Both the position numbers and the translations under genes were made by a program. From the NCBI RefSeq assembly GCF_008330225.1, contig NZ_CP042466.1:2412001-2476000 (forward strand): a DNA stretch of 64,000 nucleotides. Direction: 5' to 3'. Under the pieces are notes generated by a model. The model saw nothing but the letters and a program-made list of their open reading frames with translations, made no database searches and was not told the origin of the DNA. The DNA comes from Geobacter sp. FeAm09. GTDB lineage: Bacteria; Desulfobacterota; Desulfuromonadia; Geobacterales; Pseudopelobacteraceae. Positions 9,106 through 18,533 of the stretch are shown in pieces. The stretch's first letter is position 1, and every line of letters starts with the position of its first letter.

Positions 9106-9459
9106 CTACATCTGATTCCGCAAGAGCAAAAGTTCATCTCTGATATCCCGCAACAGCAGGAGATACTTCTCCGTGGGGGCTGCCGGGGGCTGTCCATCAC
9201 CAGCGATGATTCTGCCCTTTGGTGTTATGCGTCTCTTTACACCTTCGATGGTAAACTTTTCGTCGTACAACAAGCGACGAACCTGAAGAATAATGTCAAC
9301 TTCCCGTTTGGAATACAGTCGTTGACCGGTGGTGCTTTTCTCGGGCTTCAGGAATTCGAACTCGGTTTCCCAGAAGCGAAGCACCGAGGTCCTGACGCCT
9401 GCCATCTGGGCAACTTCACCGATCTTGTAGTACAGCTTGTCGGGAAAGGTGGCGCCCAT
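9106..9459 (-). CDS. MerR-family transcriptional regulator
   Basis: 117 residues. The N-terminal winged helix-turn-helix is clear (YYKIGEVAQMAGVRTSVLRFWETEF, then GQRLYSKREVDIILQVRRLLYDEKFTIEGVKRRI). The C-terminal part is short (about 40 residues, predicted helix ending LLLLRDIRDELLLLRNQM), with no Cys-based metal-binding loop. This matches the small MerR-like proteins that commonly follow ihfA in Geobacter-type genomes. The ligand and targets are unknown. It lies 12 bases after ihfA and is probably in the pheST-ihfA transcript. Confidence 0.85.
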   Translation of the reverse strand: MGATFPDKLYYKIGEVAQMAGVRTSVLRFWETEFEFLKPEKSTTGQRLYSKREVDIILQVRRLLYDEKFTIEGVKRRITPKGRIIAGDGQPPAAPTEKYLLLLRDIRDELLLLRNQM

Positions 9460-9471
9460 AGCAGTATATGC

Positions 9472-9765
9472 TTATTTGGCCTCTTTCGCGACGGAATTGA
9501 TCGCGTTTTTTAGAACCTGACTCGGCTTGAAGGTAAGGATACGCCTGGCATCGATGGTAATGGTTTCACCGGTTTGCGGATTGCGTCCTCTCCGGTCGGC
9601 CTTCCGCTTCACAACAAAATTGCCAAACCCTGCTATCTTGATCTTTTCACCTTCCTCCAAGGTACTCTTCAGGATGCTGAAAACGGTTTCGACCATTTCA
9701 GCGGACTCCTTTTTCGAGAACCCGATTTTCTGGTGAATTTTTTCTACGATGTCAGCTTTGGTCAT
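9472..9765 (-). CDS. ihfA: Integration host factor subunit alpha
   Basis: 97 residues with the full HU/IHF fold: an N-terminal helical dimerisation part (MTKADIVEKIHQKIGFSKKESAEMVETVF), the saddle motif IAGFGNFVVKRKADRRGRNPQTGE, and the flexible arm whose Pro (in GRNPQTG) intercalates into DNA. IHF bends DNA and helps sigma-54 activators contact polymerase, relevant to the sigma-54 promoters in this window. It sits downstream of pheT, as in E. coli. The beta subunit is also present, at 22751-23029. Confidence 0.93.
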   Translation of the reverse strand: MTKADIVEKIHQKIGFSKKESAEMVETVFSILKSTLEEGEKIKIAGFGNFVVKRKADRRGRNPQTGETITIDARRILTFKPSQVLKNAINSVAKEAK

Positions 9766-9849
9766 AACAACCTCAATCAGCTAAGTTCTACGACGTCTTT
9801 ACAAAGGGCAATTTTTATAACACAGGGGACGGCATTACGCAACAGGTTT

Positions 9850-12255
9850 TTATCTTATTGATACTTTTACCTTATTCAAAAGGCTATCTACAATCTTTCT
9901 ATGCAGTTTTCCGATCTCGTCATCGGTCAGCGTACGCTCGTACGAACGGTACCGGATGCGAACGGCAATGCTCTTGAATCCTTCCGGGATACCCTTGCCC
10001 TGGTACAGGTCGAAAATGTCAACCTGCTCAACTTCCTTGGCCTTGACGCTGTGGATGCACTCGATGACCTTTTCCACCGGCAACTCCACAGGGGCCAGCA
10101 TGGCGATATCCCGCGTACTGTCAGGAAAGCGGGAGGGGGCCGCGATGGTCCGTTTCTGCCGCGCCAGGGTCAACACTTTTTCGAAATCGAGCTCAAAGCA
10201 GTAAACCGGTTTATCCAGGCCGAAATTGTCCTGGACCGTCGGATGCAGTTCGCCGACCGAACCGATCCTCTCCCGGCCGACGACGATGCTGCACGATTTG
10301 CCGGGATGATAAAACGGCTCCGGCGCATCGGCCACCCATTTCACGCCGCCGACGCCCACCTGGCCGAACAGGTTTTCCAGGATGCCTTTGGCATCGAAGA
10401 AATCAACCGCCTCATTGGCGCGACTCCACCCCATCCCGTCACGGGAACCGGTCAGGGCCCCGACCACGTACAGCGGCTCGTGGGGCATCTGTTCTCCCGC
10501 AACGGGCAGATAGACCCGGCGCATCTCGAAGAGTTTCAGATCGAGCGTGCGGAAGCTGATGTTGCGGGCAACCGTTTCGAGAACGCCGGGCAGGAGGGTG
10601 GTACGCATGACCGATTGTTCATCCACCAGCGGGTTGGCCAGGCGAATCGAGCTGCGCCGCGGATCGTCTCCGGCAAGGAGCAGCTTGTCGGCGGCACCCG
10701 GGGCCGTAAAGCTGAAGTTGATGATCTCGTTCATGCCGTGATTGACCAGAATGTCCCTGACGCTCTTTTCAAGCTGCTGGTGCCGCGTCGGGCGGTCCGA
10801 GACCACCCGGGCCATGGGCAGGGTGGCGGGGATGCGGTCGAAGCCGTTGAGGCGGGCGACCTCCTCCACCAGATCGATCTCGCGCTCGATGTCGATCCGG
10901 TAGCTGGGCGGCACGACCGCCAACGCCCCCTCGGGGAGTTCCGTAACGGCGCATTCGAGCCGCTCGAGGATGGCGACGATCTCCTCGCGCGGCAGATCGA
11001 TCCCGATCATGGCGTTGGCCCGCTGCGGGCGGAAGGTGATCGCCGCCGGTTCACGCCTGCCGGGGTAGATGTCGAGACTCCCCTTGGCCAGGCGGCCGCC
11101 GGCAAGCTCCACGATCAATGACGCAGCCCGGTCGAGGGCATGGATCACACCGCCGATGTCAACCCCGCGTTCGAAACGGTGGGAGGATTCGGTATGCAGG
11201 CCGAGCCGCTTGCTGGTTCTGCGGATGGCCGACGGCAGAAACCAGGCGCTCTCGAGCAGGATGTTCGTGGTGGTATCGGCAATCTCGGAGTTTTCGCCCC
11301 CCATGACGCCGGCCAGGGCGACCGGCCGCTCGGCGTCGCAGATGACCAGGTCGTCCGCGGTAAGGGTCCGCTGCTGGCTGTCCAGGGTCGTGAACCGCTC
11401 CCCTTCCGCGGCGCGGCGCACCACGATCCGCTGCCCGGCCAGGCGGTCGCAATCAAAGGCGTGCAGCGGCTGCCCCAATTCCATCATCACCAGGTTGGTG
11501 ACGTCCACCACGTTGTTGATGGAGCGCACGCCAATGGCGTTGAGCCGTTTCACCAGCCACTCCGGAGAGGGGGCTATGCGGCAGCCGCTCAGGTAGCGCG
11601 CGGCATAGCGGGGGCAGTACTCGGCGTCTTCGACCGTGACGCCGATGTGCCTGTTGACCGGCTCATCGGACTCTTTGACGGCGATTTCAGGGCAATGGAT
11701 CTTTGTGCCCAGCTTGGCGGCAATTTCGCGGGCAATGCCCACGGCGCTGAGGCAGTCGGCGCGGTTGGGGGTCAGGCCGATCTCAAACAGGGTATCCTTC
11801 AGCCCCAGGGCGGCAAAGACCGGGGTGCCGAGCTTCAATCCGGCGGGCAGCACCATGATGCCGGCGCTTTCCGCAGCCAGCCCCAGTTCCTTTTCCGAGC
11901 AGAGCATGCCACAGGATTCTTCGCCGCGGATCTTGGAGCGCTTGATCTTGAAATCACCCGGGAGGGTCGCGCCGATCTGGGCCAGGGCAACCGTGTCGCC
12001 CTGTTTGAAGTTTTGGGCGCCGCAGACCACGTCCAGCACCTCGGTGCCGTTGTTCACCCGGCACAGGGAAAGTTTGTCGGCGTTGGGATGCTGCCGTTTT
12101 TCCTCGACCACGGCCACCACCACATCGTCCATCCCCTCGCCAAGCTTCTCCATTCCCTCCACTTCCAGGCCGAGCATGGTAAGCAGATCGGCCAATTGGT
12201 CGGGGGTTAGATCAAAATCGACGAATTCCTTGAGCCAGTTGTAGGTAACATTCAT
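9850..12255 (-). CDS. pheT: Phenylalanyl-tRNA synthetase beta subunit
   Basis: 801 residues from the ATG at 12255. The upstream in-frame TTG at 12276 adds seven residues and has no ribosome site; AGGTG precedes the ATG. Domains in order are an N-terminal segment (MNVTYNWLKEFVDFDLTP), a tRNA-binding OB fold (about 40-150, VCGAQNFKQGDTVALAQIGA), B3/B4 editing (about 210-380), B5, a catalytic-like core and a C-terminal anticodon-binding FDX-ACB domain (RYRSYERTLTDDEIGKLH). It pairs with PheS in an alpha2-beta2 enzyme. A 148-bp palindromic repeat element separates it from pheS. Confidence 0.95.
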   Translation of the reverse strand: MNVTYNWLKEFVDFDLTPDQLADLLTMLGLEVEGMEKLGEGMDDVVVAVVEEKRQHPNADKLSLCRVNNGTEVLDVVCGAQNFKQGDTVALAQIGATLPGDFKIKRSKIRGEESCGMLCSEKELGLAAESAGIMVLPAGLKLGTPVFAALGLKDTLFEIGLTPNRADCLSAVGIAREIAAKLGTKIHCPEIAVKESDEPVNRHIGVTVEDAEYCPRYAARYLSGCRIAPSPEWLVKRLNAIGVRSINNVVDVTNLVMMELGQPLHAFDCDRLAGQRIVVRRAAEGERFTTLDSQQRTLTADDLVICDAERPVALAGVMGGENSEIADTTTNILLESAWFLPSAIRRTSKRLGLHTESSHRFERGVDIGGVIHALDRAASLIVELAGGRLAKGSLDIYPGRREPAAITFRPQRANAMIGIDLPREEIVAILERLECAVTELPEGALAVVPPSYRIDIEREIDLVEEVARLNGFDRIPATLPMARVVSDRPTRHQQLEKSVRDILVNHGMNEIINFSFTAPGAADKLLLAGDDPRRSSIRLANPLVDEQSVMRTTLLPGVLETVARNISFRTLDLKLFEMRRVYLPVAGEQMPHEPLYVVGALTGSRDGMGWSRANEAVDFFDAKGILENLFGQVGVGGVKWVADAPEPFYHPGKSCSIVVGRERIGSVGELHPTVQDNFGLDKPVYCFELDFEKVLTLARQKRTIAAPSRFPDSTRDIAMLAPVELPVEKVIECIHSVKAKEVEQVDIFDLYQGKGIPEGFKSIAVRIRYRSYERTLTDDEIGKLHRKIVDSLLNKVKVSIR

Positions 12256-12281
12256 ATCAGGACACCTGAGTTCCAAAAATT

Positions 12282-12429
12282 TAGCAGCCTGTTGAAAAAC
12301 CCAGGTTGTTCAAAAATAGTCAGATCGTCGCACCTGCTAGACAAGCCCTGCGGAGGCGTAGCGGCGCTACGCCGCACAAAAGGGCGTTCGAGGACGAAGG
12401 CCTGATGGCTGTTTTTCAACAACCTGCTA
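12282..12429. repeat. Palindromic MITE-like repeat between pheS and pheT
   Basis: About 148 bp with imperfect 19-bp terminal inverted repeats: TAGCAGCCTGTTGAAAAAC at 12282-12300 and its complement at 12411-12429 (17 of 19 match). Inside is a further palindrome (GGCGTAGCGGCGCTACGCC near 12355-12373). It has no coding capacity. The right end coincides with the pheS stop codon (TAG, 12429-12427). Shape and position suggest a non-autonomous mobile or REP-like repeat; related repeats are familiar from Geobacter-type genomes, but no second copy was noticed in this window. Confidence 0.7.
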
Positions 12430-13443
12430 GAATTGCCGCAGAAACCGGACGTCGTTTTCGAAGAGTAGTCGCATATCGCCGATGCCGTACTTCAACATGG
12501 CAATGCGTTCGATACCCATGCCGAAGGCAAAACCCGATACCTCTTCGGCGTCGTAATTGACGTGGCGGTACACCTCGGGATCGACCATGCCGGCCCCCAG
12601 GATTTCGAGCCAGCCGCTGTTTTTACAGACACGGCACCCTTTGCCGCCGCAGATGACGCAAGCGATATCCACCTCGGCCGAGGGCTCGGTAAACGGGAAA
12701 AAACTGGGACGCAGGCGAACACCGGTTTTCTGCCCGAACAGCTGGTTGGTAAAGATGGTCAGTACCCCCTTCAGGTCGCCAAAGGTAATGCCCTTGTCCA
12801 CCATCAAACCCTCGATCTGGTGAAACATGGGGGAATGGGTGGCATCGGAATCGCAGCGGTAGACCGTGCCCGGGGCGATGATCCGCACCGGCGGCTTTTG
12901 CTTCAGCATCGTCCGGATCTGGACCGGTGACGTGTGGGTGCGCAGCAGCAGGTTGTTTTCGACGAAGAAGGTATCCTGCATGTCCCTGGCAGGGTGCTCA
13001 GGGGGGAAATTGAGCGCCTCGAAGTTGTACCAGTCGTGCTCGATCTCGGGCCCCTCGGCAACGGAGAATCCCAGGCCGGCGAAGATGTCGCAGACCTCTT
13101 CGACCACCAGGGAGATGGGATGTTTGGTGCCGCCAGCCGGGCGCCGGCCGGGCAGCGTGACGTCGATCCGCTCGGATTGCAGCCGCTTTCCCCTGGCCGC
13201 TTCGCGCGTCATTTCCAGGGCGGCGTCAAGGCAGGCCTCGACCTTCTCCTTGACGGCATTGACCAACTGTCCGACAATCGGCCGTTCCTCGGAGCTGAGT
13301 GCCCCGAGCCCTTTCATGAGGGCGGTCAGTTCCCCCTTGCGGCCGAGGAACCTGACCCGTATTTCCTGGAGGGCGTCCTCGCCGGAAACGGCGGCAATGG
13401 CCTTTATGGCCTCGTCTCTCAATTTTTCTAGTTGTTCCCGCAT
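12427..13443 (-). CDS. pheS: Phenylalanyl-tRNA synthetase alpha subunit
   Basis: 338 residues, full length. An N-terminal coiled coil (about 1-90) precedes the class II core: motif 1 region [17 protein letters not shown], motif 2 region [15 protein letters not shown] with [19 protein letters not shown], and motif 3 [18 protein letters not shown]. It charges tRNA-Phe together with PheT. The C-terminus DVRFLRQF is where other PheS proteins end, so the repeat element abutting the stop has not truncated it. A terminator and about 150 bases separate it from rplT, so it probably has its own promoter or partial read-through. Confidence 0.95.
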   Translation of the reverse strand: MREQLEKLRDEAIKAIAAVSGEDALQEIRVRFLGRKGELTALMKGLGALSSEERPIVGQLVNAVKEKVEACLDAALEMTREAARGKRLQSERIDVTLPGRRPAGGTKHPISLVVEEVCDIFAGLGFSVAEGPEIEHDWYNFEALNFPPEHPARDMQDTFFVENNLLLRTHTSPVQIRTMLKQKPPVRIIAPGTVYRCDSDATHSPMFHQIEGLMVDKGITFGDLKGVLTIFTNQLFGQKTGVRLRPSFFPFTEPSAEVDIACVICGGKGCRVCKNSGWLEILGAGMVDPEVYRHVNYDAEEVSGFAFGMGIERIAMLKYGIGDMRLLFENDVRFLRQF

Positions 13444-13525
13444 GTAGTGACCCCGTAGTCAATCAAACCGGCAGAACCACCCGGCTGCCCAGCACGAGTC
13501 CCGGATAGGACCGGAAAACCTGTGG

Positions 13526-13548
13526 TTGTTTGCCGTTTCGGCAAACAA
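13526..13548 (-). promoter_or_regulatory. Hairpin in the pheS leader
   Basis: A perfect 10-bp stem (TTGTTTGCCG/CGGCAAACAA) with a 3-base loop lies 83 bases upstream of pheS. It is not followed by a T tract on the minus strand and no Phe-rich leader peptide was found, so classical attenuation is not supported; it may stabilise or regulate the pheST message. Confidence 0.35.
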
Positions 13549-13603
13549 CGGGCTGAACAGGACAGTAAAGGTATCCTGCCGATTCGTGAACCTTACAAAA
13601 AAA

Positions 13604-13629
13604 GGAATGGGATCGTTTCATCCCATTCC
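13604..13629 (-). terminator. Terminator after rplT
   Basis: A perfect 10-bp stem (GGAATGGGAT paired with ATCCCATTCC) with a 6-base loop is followed on the minus strand by a run of seven T. It ends the infC-rpmI-rplT transcript. Confidence 0.85.
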
Positions 13630-13657
13630 CTCAGTTTTGAAATCAAAACCGGTCTGC

Positions 13658-14011
13658 TTAGATGCCAGCCTTGGCAAGGGCAGCGATCTGGCTGAACCCG
13701 GTCGGATCGGACACGGCAATGTCGGCCAGGACCTTGCGGTCGATCTGCACGTTGGCTTTCTTGAGGCCGAAGATGAATTTGCTGTACGACAGCCCGTTGA
13801 TGCGGGAAGCCGCGTTGATGCGGGTGATCCACAGACTGCGGAAATCACGCTTTTTGACACGGCGGTCGCGGAAAGCGTAATTAAGGGCGCGGTCCACCGC
13901 CTCGGTTGCACTGCGGAACAATTTGCTCCGTGCGCCCCGGTAGCCCTTGGCAAGTTTCAAGACCTTGTTGCGTCTGCGTCTCGCTTTGAATCCTCTTTTT
14001 GCGCGTGGCAT
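13658..14011 (-). CDS. rplT: 50S ribosomal protein L20
   Basis: 117 residues, the usual length. It begins [33 protein letters not shown]-like, the strongly basic N-terminal extension of L20, followed by the globular part ending [13 protein letters not shown]. It binds 23S rRNA early in 50S assembly and in many bacteria represses its own operon. It is the third gene of infC-rpmI-rplT, 129 bases after rpmI. Confidence 0.96.
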   Translation of the reverse strand: MPRAKRGFKARRRRNKVLKLAKGYRGARSKLFRSATEAVDRALNYAFRDRRVKKRDFRSLWITRINAASRINGLSYSKFIFGLKKANVQIDRKVLADIAVSDPTGFSQIAALAKAGI

Positions 14012-14140
14012 GTTCTACTCCTTCATGATGAATTTCGCCCGATCCATAAGGGGAGACAGGTCCTCATGGTTCTTGGCATTATGCCGTTTCAGCAGCATGC
14101 ACCGCGAGGTGCAGCAGTGAAAGCCGGTTATGAATTGGCC

Positions 14141-14338
14141 CTATTTGTAGGGGATCAGCTTGGCGATGTTTTTCTGGTCCACATCGGCAACCATGGCCCG
14201 CTGACGCAGGTTCCGCTTGTTCTTGCGGGTCTTGGGAGTCAGGATATGGCTGGTGAACGCCTGGCTGCGCTTGATGCGCCCGGTTCCCGTTTTCTTGAAG
14301 CGCTTGGCGGCGCCACGGTTCGTTTTGATCTTCGGCAT
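14141..14338 (-). CDS. rpmI: 50S ribosomal protein L35
   Basis: 65 residues, typical of L35: [20 protein letters not shown], then the [16 protein letters not shown] motif. It lies between infC (47 bases upstream) and rplT, the conserved gene order. A good ribosome site (GGAGAAG) precedes the ATG. Confidence 0.96.
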   Translation of the reverse strand: MPKIKTNRGAAKRFKKTGTGRIKRSQAFTSHILTPKTRKNKRNLRQRAMVADVDQKNIAKLIPYK

Positions 14339-14385
14339 GGGTTCTTCTCCTTGGCTATAAATGATAAACCGTAAGTGTAAATCAG

Positions 14386-14904
14386 CTATTTTTTCAGTTT
14401 CGGTGCAACAATCATATACATATTGCGGCCATCGACACGCGGCTGGGATTCGATCACGGCAACGTCCTGCAGTTCGGAGGCAAAGCGCTCGATTACGGCG
14501 CGACCGATATCCATGTGGGTAATTTCCCTCCCCCTAAATACCAGCGTCACCTTTGCCTTGTTCCCCTCTTCGAGGAAGCGCCTGACGTGCTTGATCTTGA
14601 ACATGAGGTCATGTTCATCGGTTTTAGGCCGCAGCTTGATCTCTTTGACCTCGACATGAACCTGTTTCTTCTTGGCTTCCTGCAGCTTCTTGCTCTGCTG
14701 GTACTTGAACTTTCCGTAGTCCATGATCCGGCAGACAGGCGGAACCGCTGTCGGAGAGACTTCCACCAGGTCGAGCTGCTGCTGTTCGGCGAGTTCAAGC
14801 GCCCTGGAAGTAGGAATGACGCCCAGCGCCTCGCCATCGGCGCCGATGACACGAATCTCTGCGGCGCGGATGGCATTGTTGATGTTCACGGTCGGTTTTG
14901 CTAT
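14386..14904 (-). CDS. infC: Translation initiation factor IF-3, apparently starting at AUA
   Basis: 172 residues. The N-domain ([24 protein letters not shown]), linker ([27 protein letters not shown]) and C-domain ([17 protein letters not shown]) are intact. The only well-placed ribosome site, GGAGGT at 14916-14911, is 7 bases before an ATA codon (14904-14902) at the expected N-terminus ([10 protein letters not shown]). The in-frame ATG at 14949 lies inside thrS, adds 15 non-homologous residues and would put the ribosome site within the gene. Rare AUU/AUC/AUA starts allow IF-3 to regulate its own synthesis, because IF-3 rejects non-standard starts. It starts 17 bases after the thrS stop. Confidence 0.9.
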   Translation of the reverse strand: MAKPTVNINNAIRAAEIRVIGADGEALGVIPTSRALELAEQQQLDLVEVSPTAVPPVCRIMDYGKFKYQQSKKLQEAKKKQVHVEVKEIKLRPKTDEHDLMFKIKHVRRFLEEGNKAKVTLVFRGREITHMDIGRAVIERFASELQDVAVIESQPRVDGRNMYMIVAPKLKK

Positions 14905-14920
14905 GACTGCACCTCCTGAA

Positions 14921-16831
14921 TTACTTGAAGTTCCGGCATTCCAAGGCAATGAAATCGACGAAATCGGCGGGCGTCATGGGATGCAGGTTCTTGCCGTCGC
15001 GATACCGCGGCGTCACGGTGCCCTGCTCCACCTCTTTGTCACCGATCACCAACATATAGGGAACCTTCTGCAACTGGGCCTCGCGAATCTTGAAACTCAG
15101 CTTTTCATTACGGAAATCCGACTGCACCCTGACACCCGCTCCCCGTAAATGCGCCTCAACCTCCTGGGCGAACGGAATCTGGTTGTCGGTAACGGTCAGC
15201 ACAATGGCCTGGACCGGCGAAAGCCAAAGCGGGAAGCTGCCGGCAAAGTGTTCTATGAGAACGCCGATGAAGCGCTCGATAGAACCGAGAATCACCCGGT
15301 GGACCATGACAGGCCGTTTTTTCTCCCCGTCCGGCCCGATATAATGGAGATCAAAACGCTCCGGAAGGGTAAAATCGCACTGAATAGTAGCACACTGCCA
15401 CCGCCTGTCAAGACAATCACGCAACTTGATGTCTATCTTGGGGCCGTAGAAGGCGCCGTCACCTTCGTTGATCTCGTACGGGCGACCGGTATCCTTGAGT
15501 GCCGACAGCAGTGCGTTGGTGGCCAGATCCCAGGCGGCATCGTCACCGATGGACTTTTCCGGGCGCGTGGACAACTCCATCTCGTAATCGAAGCCGAAGA
15601 TCGCCATGACATCGCTGACAAAGGAGAGGACACCCTTGATCTCGGCATCCAGCTGTTCGGGCGTGCAGAGGATGTGGGCATCATCCTGGGTGAAGCAACG
15701 CACCCGCAGCAGGCCGTGCAATACGCCGGCCCGCTCGTGGCGGTGCACCGTGCCCAGCTCGAAGAAACGCAGCGGCAGATCGCGGTAGCTGCGGAGCTGG
15801 GACTTGTAGATCATCATATGGGCAAGGCAGTTCATCGGCTTGATGCCGAACCCCTGCTCGTCCACCTCGGTAAAGTACATGTTCTCGCGGTAGTTCTCGT
15901 AGTGCCCGGAGCGCTGCCACAATTCGGTCTTGAGGATCTGGGGGCCCACCACGATGTCGTAGCCGCGCTTTAAGTGCTCCTTGCGCTCGAAGTCTTCCAG
16001 AACCGTGCGGAGCATGGCCCCTTTGGGGTGCCAGATGGCAAAGCCGGCGCCGACTTCGTCGGAAAAGGAAAAAAGGTCAAGTTCGCGCCCCAGCTTGCGG
16101 TGGTCGCGGCGTTTGGCCTCCTCCAGGCGGTTCAGGTACGCCTCGAGCTCCTTCTTGTCCACGAAGGCCGTACCGTAGATGCGCTGCAACATGCGGTTCT
16201 TTTCATCGCCGCGCCAATAGGCCCCGGCAATGGAGAGGAGCTTGAATGCCTTGATGCGGGAGGTGCTGGGCACGTGGGGACCGCGGCAGAGATCGGCAAA
16301 GCCGCCCTGGCTGTAGACCGACACCGTTTCGACGCCAAGGTCGTTGATCAGTTCGGTCTTGTAGGGCTCGCCCATCTCCTCGAACATCCGAATGGCGTCG
16401 CCGCTGGCCAGCACCCGGCGTTCGAGCTTCAGGTCGGCTGCGGCGAACTCGGCCATCTTGGCCTCGATACGCTCCAGGTCTTCGGGGGTAAAGGGGCGCT
16501 CCACGTCGAAGTCGTAGTAGAAACCGGTCTCGATGGCCGGACCGATGGTTACCTTGGCCTGGGGGAAAAGTTCCTTAACCGCCTGGGCCATCAGGTGGGA
16601 GGCGGAATGCCGGATAATTTCCAGGGCTTCGGGGCTTTTCTCGGTGATGATCGCCACCTGGGCCCCATCGCTTAACGGCGCGGAGAGGTCAACCAGTTCG
16701 CCGTTGATCTTGCCGGCCAGGGCAGCTTTCGCAAGGCCGGCCCCGATGGATGCCGCCAGATCGAAAACATTCGCGCCTGCGGGGAGTTCCCTTACGGAAC
16801 CGTCGGGAAGGGTGATATTGATACTTGCCAT
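14921..16831 (-). CDS. thrS: Threonyl-tRNA synthetase
   Basis: 636 residues from the ATG at 16831 (AGGAGA ribosome site); the longer frame adds 20 residues that run into the tRNA-Val terminator. Domains are an N-terminal TGS domain (residues 1-62, [12 protein letters not shown]), the editing/SAD domain with [11 protein letters not shown], the class II catalytic core with zinc-ligand Cys/His in [11 protein letters not shown], and a C-terminal anticodon-binding domain ([15 protein letters not shown] to the end). It charges tRNA-Thr and deacylates Ser-tRNA-Thr. It heads the thrS-infC-rpmI-rplT operon. Confidence 0.96.
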   Translation of the reverse strand: MASINITLPDGSVRELPAGANVFDLAASIGAGLAKAALAGKINGELVDLSAPLSDGAQVAIITEKSPEALEIIRHSASHLMAQAVKELFPQAKVTIGPAIETGFYYDFDVERPFTPEDLERIEAKMAEFAAADLKLERRVLASGDAIRMFEEMGEPYKTELINDLGVETVSVYSQGGFADLCRGPHVPSTSRIKAFKLLSIAGAYWRGDEKNRMLQRIYGTAFVDKKELEAYLNRLEEAKRRDHRKLGRELDLFSFSDEVGAGFAIWHPKGAMLRTVLEDFERKEHLKRGYDIVVGPQILKTELWQRSGHYENYRENMYFTEVDEQGFGIKPMNCLAHMMIYKSQLRSYRDLPLRFFELGTVHRHERAGVLHGLLRVRCFTQDDAHILCTPEQLDAEIKGVLSFVSDVMAIFGFDYEMELSTRPEKSIGDDAAWDLATNALLSALKDTGRPYEINEGDGAFYGPKIDIKLRDCLDRRWQCATIQCDFTLPERFDLHYIGPDGEKKRPVMVHRVILGSIERFIGVLIEHFAGSFPLWLSPVQAIVLTVTDNQIPFAQEVEAHLRGAGVRVQSDFRNEKLSFKIREAQLQKVPYMLVIGDKEVEQGTVTPRYRDGKNLHPMTPADFVDFIALECRNFK

Positions 16832-16878
16832 ACCAATCTCCTGTGTACTTGCCGACCTTAAGACAACCAAACAGAAAA

Positions 16879-16898
16879 GGCATCGAAACATCGATGCC
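16879..16898 (-). terminator. Terminator between tRNA-Val and thrS
   Basis: A perfect 8-bp stem GGCATCGA/TCGATGCC with a 4-base loop is followed on the minus strand by TTTTCTGTTT. It most likely ends the tRNA-Val transcript; it lies 47 bases before thrS, so a thrS attenuator role is possible, though no T-box or leader peptide was seen. Confidence 0.75.
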
Positions 16899-16936
16899 CA
16901 CGCTTGCAGCTTTGCTTAAGCACTGCTTCTTCAAAT

Positions 16937-17011
16937 TGGTAGGCGCGGGCGGTCTCGAACCGCCGACCTCTACCGTGTCAAGGTAGCGCTCTCCCCCTGA
17001 GCTACGCGCCT
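16937..17011 (-). tRNA. tRNA-Val (anticodon GAC)
   Basis: 75 nt including CCA. The acceptor stem is AGGCGCG/CGCGCCT, the anticodon stem CTACC/GGTAG holds loop TTGACAC (anticodon GAC), and the T arm is GGCGGTTCGAGACCGCC. It lies 49 bases downstream of the methyltransferase gene. Confidence 0.96.
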
Positions 17012-17060
17012 ATACAAGAAAGCTGGAAAGTAATAGCAACATACCGCAATCTTGTCAAGC

Positions 17061-18533
17061 CTATTTATCATTTTTTTCAAGCAGGGCCACGTTTTCCACA
17101 TGAACCGTCTGGGGAAACATGTCTACCGGCTGGATTTCCCGGCAGCAATAGCCGCGTTTTTTCAGCGCAACCAGGTCGCGTGCCAGGCTCTGGGGATAGC
17201 AGGACACATAAATAATCCTGGCCGGCGCCAGGCTGGCGACCGAATCCAGCACATCTTCCGCACACCCCTTGCGCGGCGGGTTGAGCACCGCGACATCGAT
17301 CCGCTGCCCCTCCTCCGCCAGCTCTTCGAGCAGTTCCGCCGCATCGCCGGCTTCGAAGCGGCAGTTTTTCCGGGCATTGAGCTTCGCATTCCGGCCGGCG
17401 TCCGCCACCGCCTCCTCCACGACCTCGATGCCGATCACCTGGGCCGCCTGATCGGCCAGGAACAAGGCTATCCCGCCGATGCCGCAGTAGAGGTCGAGCA
17501 CATTCTCTCCGCCCCTCAGCCCGGCCCAGCGCTTCACCTGTTCGTAGATCAGGCGCGCCCCGGAATTGTTGACCTGGAGAAACGACCGTGGAGAGACCTG
17601 GAACGCAACATCGCCGATCCGCTCCGTCAGATGGTGCTGCGGCGTCAGGAACAAATCCTTCTGCCCCAAGATGACGTTCCCCTCGGAGGCGTTCACATTC
17701 TGGGCCATGACCTCGACTTCGGGGATCAGCCCCTGGACAAAACGCCCCAAATGATGGATTTCGTTGTAGGAACGCCGGGCGGTCACAAAAACTACCATGG
17801 CCTTGCGCTCATGGACGGAAACCCGCACCACCAGATAGCGCAGCAACCCCATCTTGCTGTAGGGGTTGTAGACCGGCACCTTCAGCTTGACGATCCCCTG
17901 CCGTACCGCCTCCACGACCCGGTTGATGAGCGGATGATGGAGCGGACACTGGTCCAGGTCGTAGACATCGTGGCTGGCGCGGCGGTAGATGCCGATGAAC
18001 GGATCGGACCACTTGCCGGCGATGGTCAGTTTTGCCGTGGTACGATAGTGGATCAGGTTCTCGGGGGAGAGCAGCGGGTGAACGGTAATACCTGCCAAAT
18101 CACTATGCTTGGCCAGTTCCGCCAGGATCATGCCCCGCTTCCAGGCGGTCTGTTCACGGTACTTCATGGCGATCAGAGGGCAGCCGAGACAGTCGGCGCT
18201 TTCCGTACAGGGGGGGCGCTTGCTGCGTAGCGGCGAGGGGTGCAGCAGCTTGAGCATATGGCCATAGGCGGTGCCATGGGAGACATGGTCGATCCTGGCC
18301 AGGACGACATCATTCGGCAGAGCCCCGCCGACCCGGAGCGTCATCCCGTCGTCGGTGCGCACCGTCCCGTAACCATCCTCATCCAGGGCGGTCATGGTAA
18401 ACTCCATCACCGCATTACGCTTGATGTGGGGGGTAAAGCGGGGGCTCCCGGATGCGGCCGCAGTGCCGCGGGGGGAAACGGGTGGCCGTGCGGGGCGTTT
18501 TCCCCCGCGCTTTAATTCACGTTCGTCTTTCAC
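17061..18533 (-). CDS. 23S rRNA (uracil-C5)-methyltransferase, RlmD/RumA family
   Basis: 490 residues. After a short basic leader comes a TRAM-like domain (about 40-95), then iron-sulfur cysteines CTESADCLGC with a further Cys in DQCPLHHPLI, a SAM-binding motif VLDLYCGIGGIALFLAD, and the catalytic-Cys motif VSCYPQSLARDL. The family transfers methyl from SAM to C5 of a 23S rRNA uridine (U1939 for RlmD in E. coli; U747 for RlmC). The chosen GTG at 18533 overlaps the rdgB stop by one base (TAGTG); a GTG four codons earlier lies almost on the ribosome site. The exact target uridine is not decided. Confidence 0.85.
   Translation of the reverse strand: MKDERELKRGGKRPARPPVSPRGTAAASGSPRFTPHIKRNAVMEFTMTALDEDGYGTVRTDDGMTLRVGGALPNDVVLARIDHVSHGTAYGHMLKLLHPSPLRSKRPPCTESADCLGCPLIAMKYREQTAWKRGMILAELAKHSDLAGITVHPLLSPENLIHYRTTAKLTIAGKWSDPFIGIYRRASHDVYDLDQCPLHHPLINRVVEAVRQGIVKLKVPVYNPYSKMGLLRYLVVRVSVHERKAMVVFVTARRSYNEIHHLGRFVQGLIPEVEVMAQNVNASEGNVILGQKDLFLTPQHHLTERIGDVAFQVSPRSFLQVNNSGARLIYEQVKRWAGLRGGENVLDLYCGIGGIALFLADQAAQVIGIEVVEEAVADAGRNAKLNARKNCRFEAGDAAELLEELAEEGQRIDVAVLNPPRKGCAEDVLDSVASLAPARIIYVSCYPQSLARDLVALKKRGYCCREIQPVDMFPQTVHVENVALLEKNDK

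Noticed and set aside
16832-16936. T-box or leader-peptide attenuator before thrS
   Set aside because: The hairpin is a simple terminator following tRNA-Val; no T-box consensus or Thr-rich peptide was found.
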